Positions 49,501-61,500 of a stretch of DNA of 64,000 bases are shown one piece after another. The notes under the pieces were generated by a model that saw only the letters and a program-made list of their open reading frames with translations, had not been told where the DNA came from and searched no databases. The DNA comes from Apoderus coryli (taxonomy: Eukaryota; Arthropoda; Insecta; Coleoptera; Attelabidae): assembly GCA_911728435.2 (NCBI GenBank), contig OU452205.1, positions 18,358,260 through 18,422,259 of the forward strand. Direction: 5' to 3'. Position 1 is the stretch's first letter. The number at the start of each line of letters is the position of its first letter. Position numbers and translations under genes: made by a program.

Positions 49501-52500
49501 TGAAAGACACGTTTTGCCACTTTACCAAAAAATCTCGCGCGTTTCGTTACCACTGTTAGGCCGGATTAAAAGTTTTAATTCTCTCCTGAGGATGCTAACA
49601 GTGTTGGCGAAACATGCATCGAGTTTTACGTCAAAAGTTCTAAATTGATTATAAATACCCTTTGATTCAAAATAGTAGGGAGGGCTTTAGTGATACCTAC
49701 CTATAGTCTATTTACCGAAGAAAGATACTGAACCAAAACAATGATCCCTGCGTGATCAGCACGTTTGCTGAGGTCATGAATTCGTTAAAAAAATCGGTTG
49801 TGACGCCTCAAAACATTCCCGACATGATTTAATATAATCAAAAATATATGAACTGCGTAACGAAGCAGAATTTTAATAATAATTATTATTATAATTATAT
49901 TATTTTCATTATTTCCAATAAACTCACGTAACTAACTAATTTATTCAAAAATTAGAAAAAAAAAATATTGCCAGAGCTGGGATCCGAACCCATAACCTTC
50001 CGTATGCGAAGCGCATACTCTATTAATGACGCCACAGTTCCCCGCCAAAAACATCTCTTTGTCGATAATAAGATAGATTCCACCTACCTAACGGGCAAAA
50101 TTTTAAACGTAATTTTCTCGAGAATTATGGGGGCAAATATCAAAAGGGACCTATCGCTGTAAAGCAGATAAGAAATGCTTTAAAATGATGTATCACTTGA
50201 GCCCTACTGCTATCACAGGGCTTAAGCGATTTTGTTAAAATAATTAAATTATAATTATTTTATTTTTAATCTTGGCGCCTAACCACATTGTATATTATGG
50301 TGTTATTATTATATTTATGAAGTTGTCAAAATTAAAATTAAAAATTAATTTAAGTATTGTCATTATAAATAGTTATTTCTTCTAATTTAATAAAATAGTT
50401 ATTCATTATTTAAATAATATATCTCATTATTTAATAATGGTTATGGCCCAGCAGACATCTGAAAAGTCCAAGAATACACTGCATAAACTAGAGTATCTGG
50501 CAAGTAATAAATTGTGTTCAATTTAGAAGATAGAAAATGTCGTCTCAGAGTGTTTATAGAGTTGAACGCTTAGAAGGGTCTAAAAATTATGCTACATGGA
50601 AGTACGCAATGAAAATGTTACTTATTGGCAGCGATAGTTCTAAATATTAATTGTTTTGTATTGTGCCGTAATGGCTTTAAGTGGACTGTATATTATGCAA
50701 ATTAAATTACAAAAGTTCGACTTACCCAAAATGAAGATGATATTGGTAGGTGTATATAGTATATACGTTTTACTTGTAGCTCTTTCTCGTGCGCGCACTA
50801 ATTTCGTACTGTCCATGAATTAATTTGGGAAAAAATAGGTAGGTGCAAAAGGATAAGGATATAGGTACAGGACCCAGCCAAACTTTTGCATATATATTAA
50901 AAAGAGAATATATATAAATATGTATAATAAAGCAAAATATAAACTTAAAATTTTGAACCATTGTACCTACTTACTTGCTAACCAAATAAAATTAAAGAAA
51001 AGTTTAATTAAAAAAAACAAATAATAATAATAATTTAATGGGAACGAAACATTCCCACCCACCCTAAAAATGCTGAGGACATTTTTAGCAACAATTAGGT
51101 AAGGGACATAATTTTGTAAGAGGCCGCTTTAGCAACCCCTGACTGGTTCGAACAGTCGCAACACGATTAACTTTATCCGAACCTGGATGCAAATCAACAA
51201 TGCGTCCTAAACACCACTTAAGTGGTGGTAAATTTTCATTCTTAATAAGCACAAGTGTATCAAGTTTTATATTACTTGTATTATTATTATGCCATTTGGC
51301 TCTTTGCTGCAATGTATGCAAATACTCGTTGTGCCAACGGACCCAAAAATCTTGGTGTAATCGCATTAAAAGTTGCCATCTGTTCAATCTGTTCACTCTC
51401 AATTCAGTTAAGTCATATTCAGGTAAAAAAGACAAAGGTTCCAGAGTTAAAAAATGTCCTGGAGTTAAAACAGATAAATCATTTGGATCGGTACTGATTT
51501 GACACATAGGTCTCGAATTTAATATTGACTCTATTTGAATAAGCACTGTATTAAATTCTTCATACGTAAGAACCTGTTCTCCGATTACTCTAGAAAGATG
51601 GTACTTTAGGCTCTTAATACCAGCCTCCCAGAGTCCCCCAAAGTGCGGCGCAGATGGAGGATTAAAATGCCAATTAATCATTTCACTGCTTGCAACGGAT
51701 TGCATAACTTGGCACAAGTATTTGTTCGCACCTATAAAGTTAGTGCCACAATCAGAATAAATGTCCGTACAACGTCCACGACGGGCTATGAAACGACGTA
51801 AACCTGCCAGAAAAGCATCGCTAGTCAATTCTGACACAAGCTCTAAATGAAGCGCCTTTGTAGCACAACATACAAAAAGGCAAATGTATGCCTTATATGT
51901 TTTAGCACCTCGAAATTTGCTTAATTTTATATGAAACGGACCTCCAAAGTCAATACCAACTTTGGAAAAAGGTTTTATTTGTGAAATTCGGACACTAGGT
52001 AAATTGCCCATGTAGGGCTGATAAGGTTGAGGATTAAGTTTCCAACATTTATGACATTTGGCCAGGACTTTTCGAATTACCCTTTTAGCAGACAATATCC
52101 AGAAATTTTGTGAGAGTAAAAAGAGAGTAGATTGAACACCTGTATGTAAATAATTATTATGAATTTCAGAAATCAATAATTCTGTGAATTTTGATGAACT
52201 AGGAAGTAAAATAGGGAATTTTTTATCGTAATGCAAGGTAGAATGACACAATCTACCTCCAACTCTAAGCACATTGTTAGAGTCCACAAAAGGATTTAAT
52301 TTTTTGAAAGCTTTAGAACGCAACGTACCATTTCTCACATCGGAAATTTCTGTTTGAAAATGAGACTGTTGTATATATTTAATTAACACAAGTAAAGCAT
52401 TTCTACTTTCATTTAGAGTAATAGGAGCTTGAAAATTAATTTTAAAATGAGTAGTTTTGATTCTATTAATAAAACGCAATGCATACACTAGAATTCCTTT

Positions 52501-55500
52501 TATCTTTGTAAGAGAAGAATGTTTTTGAAGTAAAGAATCAATACAATTTTCTGATTTCTCGACAGAAATAGTAAGAACGATTTTCTTCTCTTCAACTGAA
52601 CTTTCAAAGAAACTATCATGAAAATTACAGTCCGGTAAATTCCATACAGCTTCTGGCTCACGTAAAAATGGGGGACCCACCCACCAAAATGAATTGTTTA
52701 TGAGCTCAGATGGAAACAAACCACGTGACCCTATATCCGCAGGGTTCTGCATTGAGGGTACATATTTCCAACAGTTGGGAGATATTTTATCTTGTATATA
52801 TGTTACCCTATTGCTCACAAAAGTTTTCCACTTATGTGGTGATGATTTAACCCAGGTAAGAGCCACAGAAGAATCTAACCATGCGTACATTTTATCAAAC
52901 TTAATATTTTGGAAAACTTGCAAAATATAAAACAATATCTTAGATAGCAAAACTGCAGCGCATAACTCTAAACGGGGTATAGTTATATGTTTTAAAGGCG
53001 AAACTTTCGATTTTGACAAAATAAAATAAGTTTTTATGTCAGTATGAGTTAACACTCGTAAATAAACAACGGCGCAATAAGCCTTGGATGACGCATCCGC
53101 AAAACCATGTAATTCATATCCGATCGCCTCTTGAATATTTATATAACGCGGTAATCCCAAATTTGATAAATAAGTAAATTCACCTTTCAATTTATTCCAT
53201 TTGTTACAAATATTAATGGGTGCTGTCTCATCCCATGACAATTTTAAACTCCAAATAGTTTGAATTAATATTTTTGCAAGTATTGTAACAGGTGTAAGAA
53301 AACCCAAAGGATCAAAGATTCTGGCTAAATATGACAAAATAATTCTTTTTGTGCAAACCGAATCACAAATATTAAATGTATAACAAAAATTATCTGAACT
53401 AGGCTGCCATTTCAAACCTAGAATTTTAATTGAATAATCCTCCTTTGTATCAAAATTTAAACATTGATTTTGAATATGAGTTTCAGGCATATTTTCTAAT
53501 ATTTGTGACTCGTTGCTTGCCCATTTTCTAAGTTCAAAACCAGCACTATGTAAAAGATCAATTAATTGAGATTTCATAAATAAAACTTCAGATACCGTAG
53601 AACCTCCTGACACAATGTCATCAATATATGTATCATTTAATAATATGTTTGATGCAAGCGGGAAGTTAGTTTCATCTTTTGTTAATTGAATAAGTGTTCG
53701 CAAAGCTAGATAAGGCGATGAAACTACTCCGTAGGTGACTGTATTTAACTCATAATCTTTGACAGGCTCTGAAGGAGCAAAACGCCAAACTATTCTTTGA
53801 AATTTACGTTGTGATGGCGAAATGAAAATTTGTCTATACATTTGCCTAATGTCGGCTGTAAAGACTATTGGATGTAACCGAAAACGAATTAAAATGCTTA
53901 CAATATCTTGTTGTAACTTAGGTCCGGTAAACAACGCCTCGTTTAATGACATATGATTATTTACTGAGTTAGATGCATCGAACACAACTCTAAGAGGAGT
54001 ACTTGACGACTCCTTTTTAATAACGCAGTGATGAGGTATGTAGTAACCTGTATTAAAATCCGAATGTGCAGATATTAAACTCATATGACCACTATCTAAG
54101 TAATCGCGCATAAAATCAGAATACGCAGTATACATCTCCTTATTTTGTAAAATTTTACGTTCTAAATTATAAAAACGTCGTAGTGCAGAAGTACGAGTAT
54201 CTCCAAAATCTGGAATCTCATTTTTAAATGGCAATGAAACGACAAAACGCCCTTCCGAGTTTCTAATTGTAGTTTTATTAAAATAATTTTCGCAATAAAT
54301 ATCATATGGCGATTGTATTTTAACATCCGGTATCTCTTCAAGTTTCCAAAATTTCTGTAATTGCAAGTCTAAACTTGAAGATGTGGATGTAAAAAATGTA
54401 TGTATAGTTGTAGGTATAGAAGAAGGCAATTTCCCAAGAAGAATCCAACCAAATTTAGTTTTAATAGCAATTGGTTGTTCACAATCTCCTTTAATACAGT
54501 TATCTTCTAAAATATTTGAATATACATCGGCACCTAACAATAAATCTATTGTACCGGGTGTATTGAAATTGGGGTCGGCTAAATTTAAATTAGAAATATG
54601 TTTCCAATTTTTAGTAGGTATAAAGGAAGATGGCATATTTGCGCAAATTTTGTCTAAAATGACAGCATCTATATTTAATAACGGAGTAAAATTATTTAGG
54701 GGACGTATGGTACAAGAAACACTTGCTTTAGCGGAAGTAATCATTTTGTCTAACCCCTGTATATTAATGTAAGTTTGAGATTTGGACAGCCCTAACTTAT
54801 TAGCACATGATTTTGTAATTAAATTAATTTGGCTACCTGAATCAAGTAAAGCACGAACAGTATGAAAATTACCACACGCATCTTTAATAAATAATTTTAC
54901 AGTAGATAATAAAATATTTGTATTATGTGATAATCCAGTAAGTGAAGACATATTATTGTTATTTGTAAATATATTATTTTCAGCAGAACTAGTAGATGGT
55001 TCCATATTAGGTGCAATTGTATCATTATTTGAATTTAAAGTTGATGAAGTACCAGGAAAATCGAAATGTAATAAAGTGTGGTGTAATTTATTACATTTTT
55101 TACACCTCTTTTTAGAGTTACACTTAGCAGTTGCATGCGATGAAGCAAGACAATTAACACAACATCTATGTTGTTTAATAAAGTCAAATCTTTGATAAGC
55201 AGTTTTATTTAAAAACGTGGGACATTGAAAAAGTATATGATTCCCTTTGCAACTAACGCATTCATTTTGTTTAACACTATTATCCGCGCCTGTGCTCATG
55301 TTAGTAAAAAATGTTGAAGTATTTTTAATTCTTTTATATTGTGATTCTTTATTACGAGGATAATTTGATAAGTTTAGCTTTGAATCATTTGGTTTAACTC
55401 TATTCAAACTTTCACTAAGTGATTCTAAACCAGTACAGTGTTTTATTAAAAAATCGTTAACATCGTCATAAGATGGCGTAGTATTAGAACCATATTGTAA

Positions 55501-58500
55501 CTCAAAAGCCTTGAGAGTAATAGGATCCAAACGATCCAGCACCATATGCATAAGTATAAAATCCCAATGTTCTGTTGGAAACTCTAGATTATTTAAAGCA
55601 GCAATGTTATCGTTAAAAACATCTAAAAGCTCTCGAAGACTATGAGCATCTTCAGAGGTTAGGCGCGGAAATTGAGAAATTTCTTTCCAGTATGTATCTG
55701 CTAAGCGTCTTTTATTAGAATATTTGGATACAAGAGAATCGTAAGCGGCTTGGTATTGTTCTTCTGATAATTTAAATCTCTGAACAATACGTAAAGGACG
55801 TCCTTCAAGGGTTGAAATAAGGTAAGTAAATTTGTCAACGTCAGAATATGAATCATCTGTATGCACTATAGAGTTAAATACGGCTAAATACGAAGGAAAA
55901 TCTTTAAAGTCACCAGAGAATTTGCGCAATGCTAGTTCAGGAAGTTTAGCCTTTTTCCTAGGTGTAATAACAGTCGTATTATTTGTGTTATCCAGTATGG
56001 ATTGCTGTTCTCGTTGAGCCGGAACATCAATGAGATCATAATAAGTAGCCTCTACTTTATTGTATTTTACCATAAAATCTCTACGCACTACCTCTTCAGC
56101 AGCTAAGTCCGGTTCGTCAAGAAGAGCAACAATATTCAAAATGGAAACGTGATTTCGTTCAAATTCTTCGTAAATTTCTTTAAGTTGTCGAGATCCGACA
56201 CGAAAATTTGTAAGAAATGCCTTATCTGCTACAGCTTTATTTGCCAATTCAACCAAATCGTTAATTTTTTGCAAATATAAATCTCTTATAGCTTTACAAC
56301 GTTTAATTTTATCGGACATTTTAAAAGGAAATTAGGTACCTATTAGAGCAAAATGTAATAATAATTTCAATTGTAATTATTAAAGTGTGAATAAATCTAG
56401 GTAGAAATACCCAATGTGTCTAAATTTCCAATATTTTAAAAATTATTTATTTATTAAAATATTTATTTATTTACTAGTAAATAGCTACCTATTATAATGA
56501 TATTTAAAGTGAACAAATTGAACGCAGGTATGTATCTGATAAGAAGAATTGTAGATATGTATATCATACACCAAAGTTAATTTTAAGTATATATAACGCA
56601 ATATGTATTTGCATACATTAAATAATTATTTCAATAATAATTAATAATCAATGATATTGCCCTGGTAAGACATTAACAATTTTTTAAAGCAAGTAAATAA
56701 CGCACGAGAAATAATTTTATATAGCAAGTAGGTAAAATGTCTGCAAGTAAATATAAAAGTACTTTTTAAATTCAACGAAAATGAAGATCCTTCGCTCGTG
56801 AGGACCAAAATATGTTTTGTATTGTGCCGTAATGGCTTTAAGTGGACTGTATATTATGCAAATTAAATTACAAAAGTTCGACTTACCCAAAATGAAGATG
56901 ATATTGGTAGGTGTATATAGTATATACGTTTTACTTGTAGCTCTTTCTCGTGCGCGCACTAATTTCGTACTGTCCATGAATTAATTTGGGAAAAAATAGG
57001 TAGGTGCAAAAGGATAAGGATATAGGTACAGGACCCAGCCAAACTTTTGCATATATATTAAAAAGAGAATATATATAAATATGTATAATAAAGCAAAATA
57101 TAAACTTAAAATTTTGAACCATTGTACCTACTTACTTGCTAACCAAATAAAATTAAAGAAAAGTTTAATTAAAAAAAACAAATAATAATAATAATTTAAT
57201 GGGAACGAAACATTAATCCACATTTATATGTTCGCACAAAATCTGCAAACACAGCAAAAGAAGCATGGAATCGTTTAGAAAAAGCTTTTGAATGTACTGG
57301 TCTCCGAAGACAAATTATTTTGGATCGTCAATTGTATTCCACTAAATTTACTGATTTCAAAAAAATGGAAGATTACATAAACAAAATGTTGGAAATTCAA
57401 AACGAATTAAAGGGTGTTGGACGAGATGTAAGTGATGAATATATGGCATTTAAACTTTTGGCAAATTTATCAGAAGATTGTGACTCGTTAGTAATTCCTA
57501 TGGAAAATAATGGTAAGAAATTAGAACTAGATATGGTTATTGAAAATCTTTTACAAGAAGAATCGAGACGTTTAGAACAAAATTATAAAAATAATACAAA
57601 TACAGCTTATGTTTCAAAACCATTAAATGTTAAGAAGCCTGAACGTCATAACTATTCATTAAAAAAATGTTTTATATGTGGTAAAGCAGGACATTTCGCC
57701 AATGTTTGTAGAAATAGAAGTTCGCAGATTAAAAATCAAAGTTTTTCGAAATTTAAACCTAGAGAAAATTCAAACCAATTAAAACAAGCGTTTGGAGCAT
57801 TTGAAGGTCATAAACAATCTTCAATAGATCATAGATGGTATCTGGATTCAGGGGCTACTCGGCACATGAGTTCCCATGAAAAATATTTTGATGAATTTAC
57901 TGAAACAGGAGTTCCAATTAATATAGAAACTGTTAATGGAAATGCGATATCATCAAATGGGCAAGGTAATGTGTCATTATCTATCAATGTTTATGGGAAA
58001 TCTGAAGATATTTCTATAAAAGATGTCTTATTAGTTCCCGAATTGAAAATGAATCTTTTGTCTGTTGGAAAAATAACTGAAAAAGGTAACGAAGTGTTAT
58101 TTACAAGTAGAAAATGTACAATACGAAAAGCAGAAACCAAAGAAATCATTGGAACTGGAACAAAAAATGTTGATGGGTTGTCCACATTAGATCTGGTTTG
58201 CTAACAAAAACATTAAATGAATATGATATTTGGCATCATCGTTTTGGGCATATAAGCGAAGGAGGGTTAAAACGATTGCAAGAAGGTTTAGTTAAAGGTC
58301 TACCTTCAAATTTGCAAGCATCGACATCATGTGTAAACTGTATTATGGGAAAACACTCCCGAACACCATTTCCAAAGGATAAAAGTAAGCGTTCGAGAGA
58401 AAAATTAGAATTAGTCCAGACAGATTTATGCGGTCCTATGCAAGATGAATCAATAGGCGGAGCAAAATATTTTTTGACTTTTATTGATGATAACACCAGA

Positions 58501-61500
58501 AAAACTTTTATCTATTTTTTAAAACAAAAAGGTGAAGTATTTTATTATTTTAAGAAGTTCAAATATCTGGTTGAAAATGAAACGGGAAAGAAAATAAAAA
58601 AGATAAGAAGTGACAATGGTACAGAATACGTCAATAAGAACATGAAAGAATTTTTAGAAGAAAATGGAATTCAACATCAGTTGACAGCACCATATACGCC
58701 ACAGCAGAATGGTATAGCTGAGCGAGCAAACCGCACTATAATGGAAAGAGTAAGGTCTATGCTAAATGGAGCTGGTTTGGACAATTCATTTTGGGCTGAA
58801 GCGGCAAAAACTTCTGTTTATTTAAAGAATAGATCTCCAACAATTGCTTTAACAAACACAACTCCTGAAGAAGCCTGGAGTGGTAAGAAACCAAATGTAT
58901 CGTTTTTAAAAGTTTTTGGTTGTAAAGCTTTCGCTCATGTTCCTAATACAAAACGTAGAAAATTGGACTCAAAATCAATTCAATGCATTTTTGTCGGATA
59001 CGACGAACATTCGAAAGCATACAGACTTTTTAATAAAGAAAATAATGTAGTAATATCAAGAGATGTTATATTTATTGAAGATGAGCTCAACGTCAACGAA
59101 ATTAATATAGATGAAGAAGACAGGAAAGAAAATGAAATTATAGTTAGACAAATACCTGTCCACAAAAATAAAGTAGTTGAAATTGGGCAAATATCAAATG
59201 AGAATATTATAGAAGAAATGCAGCTAAATACAGATAGAGAAAATAGAAATGAAGAAATACAGCCAAGTACAAGCAGAGACAATGAAAGAATAGAAGTTAA
59301 TGAAAATTCACAAAAACGAATTTCCAAGAAACCTAGATATTTAGACGAATTTGTTTGTTTAACAAATGCGATCGATTCTACTAGTTGTTTGGAACCAACA
59401 ACTTTAGAAGAAGCTCTTGAAGGAGCTGATTCAGATAAATGGGAAGAAGCAATAGAAGAACTAGACTAGAATCTCATAAAATAAATAATACGTGGGCATT
59501 AATTAAAAAAATTCCTTCAGATAGAAGAGCAGTGAAGAGTAAGTGGGTTTTCAAAATAAAAAGGGCGCTGATGGTAATATTGAGAAATATAAAGCAAGAT
59601 TGGTAGCTAAAGGGTATTCACAAATAGAAGGCATCGATTACGATGAAACATTCTCACCAGTAGTACGACAAACAACCTTAAAAACTCTAATTGCAATTGC
59701 GACACAATTTGATTTAAAAATGCACCTTATGGATGTCATAACAGCATATTTGAATTCACCATTAGATGAAGAAATTTATATGGAATTACCCAAACAAAAA
59801 AACTCAAATTCAAAAGAATTTTGTAAATTGAATAAGGCGATTTACGGATTGAAACAATCAGGGCGAGCATGGAATAAGAAACTACATACAGAATTGATCA
59901 AAAATGGATTTATTCAATCAAAAGTTGATCCCTGTGTATATTTCCAAATAGCCGCAGATAACATTTTAATTGCAGCAGTTTATGTCGATGATATTTTAAT
60001 ATTTGCGAAGAATGAAACTCAGTTAAATAAATTTAATGAAAATTTGAGATCTATTTTCAAAATGAAAGATATGGGTTCCGCGGATCAGTGTTTAGGAATA
60101 AGAATTTCAAGAAATTGGGATGATGGTATCATTGCTTTAGATCAAAGAAGTTACATTGAATCGATTTTAAAAGAATTTAATATGTATGAATGTCATCCTG
60201 TATCTACACCAATCTTAAAAGATCAACAATTGACAAAAGATATGGAACCTAAAACAAAAAAGGATATTGAGCAAATGAAAAACGTGCCATATCGAAATGC
60301 AGTTGGTAAATTAATCTATTTGTGTCAGTGGACAAGACCTGATATCAGCCATGCAGTTAGTGTAGTCAGCAAATTCAACAATAACCCAGGAAAAGCACAC
60401 TGGACAGCAGTAAAAAGAATCATGCGATATTTAAAAGGAGCTGTCGATAAAAAGTTGGTATAGAGAAAATCACAAAACACTAATATTGGATTAATCGGTT
60501 ATTGCGATGCTGATTGGGGAAGCGATAAAGATGATAGAAAATCATATTCAGGATATGCGTTTAAACTTGGGCAGTCCTTGATTTCATGGAACTGTAAAAA
60601 ACAGGCTACAGTTGCATTATCTACAACCGAAGCGGAGTATATGTCTATGAGTCATGCCACAATGGAAGCTTTATAGATACAACAATTATTGGAAGAATTA
60701 AATATTTTTAAAATTGAATGTAAAACTATCGCAATTTATAATGATAACAAAGGTGCTACAGAGCTTTCGAAAAATAATGTGTATCATTCAAGAAGCAAAC
60801 ACATAGACATACGGCATCATTTTCTACGCGATGTTATTGACAAAAATAAAATTTTAATCAAACATATTGGAACTGACAAAATGATTGCCGACATATTGAC
60901 CAAGCCTATACAGCAAAGGAAGTTTGAATGGAGTCTACAAGAATTTGGAGTTCTCGACATTCAATTTGTAGATAGTCCAGAATATGCAAAGTCGCCAAGA
61001 TAGGTGGGGTGTTAAAATAATTAAATTATAATTATTTTATTTTTAATCTTGGCGCCTAACCACATTGTATATTATGGTGTTATTATTATATTTATGAAGT
61101 TCAAAATTAAAATTAAAAATTAATTTAAGTATTGTCATTATAAATAGTTATTTCTTCTAATTTAATAAAATAGTTATTCATTATTTAAATAATATATCTC
61201 ATTATTTAACAGAATTCCACCAAAAACTAATGGGTTCATCCTAGAAATCGCTCAAACTCATATACTAAAATTTAGCTCAATTGGTTAAAGCGTTTGGGCG
61301 CTATATAGTGGAAGAATACATACAAACACACACACACAGACAAACAGACTTCCATATGGAAATGGTCTTAATCGTGTCATGGAACCTCAAAATGGTTTAG
61401 CGCGTTCACAATACCTTCCCTGTGCGAGAAAGTAAATTACATAATCTTAATTTCTGTCTAAATTACACAAAATTAAGTTAGGGAGTTCTAATGAAAGTTT

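Larger units (their letters stand above)
50652..57212 (-). mobile_element. BEL/Pao LTR retrotransposon, complete
   Basis: 6561 bp, inserted into the gag of the copia element in the opposite orientation. LTRs are 400 bp each; a perfect duplication ttaat flanks it (50647-50651 and 57213-57217). One uninterrupted polyprotein ORF, PBS and purine tract are all present. A recent, structurally complete copy. Confidence 0.96.
50537..58204 (+). pseudogene. Copia gag and protease, split by BEL/Pao
   Basis: The N-terminus at 50537-50649 reads [20 protein letters not shown], then [12 protein letters not shown]. After the BEL element the frame is open from 57218: [20 protein letters not shown], a coiled or helical gag region, the zinc knuckle [14 protein letters not shown] near 57668, then protease [12 protein letters not shown] near 57838 and [17 protein letters not shown]. 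The N-terminal piece and the rest are in different frames and part of gag between them is missing, so gag was already damaged. The frame ends at 58204 by a frameshift into the integrase frame. Confidence 0.85.
50233..61211 (+). mobile_element. Ty1/copia LTR retrotransposon, split by BEL/Pao
   Basis: Two ~203-bp LTRs with TGTT...AACA/AATA ends flank a ~4.2-kb copia interior once the 6.56-kb BEL insertion is removed. The flanking 5 bases are gattt and gaatt, a duplication with one mismatch. Proteins are broken by frameshifts and stops. Antisense to the host gene. Confidence 0.9.

Noticed and set aside
49969..50046. Working tRNA gene
   Set aside because: Loop position 33 is not T and the acceptor stem does not pair; treated as tRNA-derived repeat.
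50770..50961. 63-codon ORF in the BEL LTR, repeated at 56931-57122
   Set aside because: Lies fully in the LTR in both copies; no coding signal beyond LTR identity.
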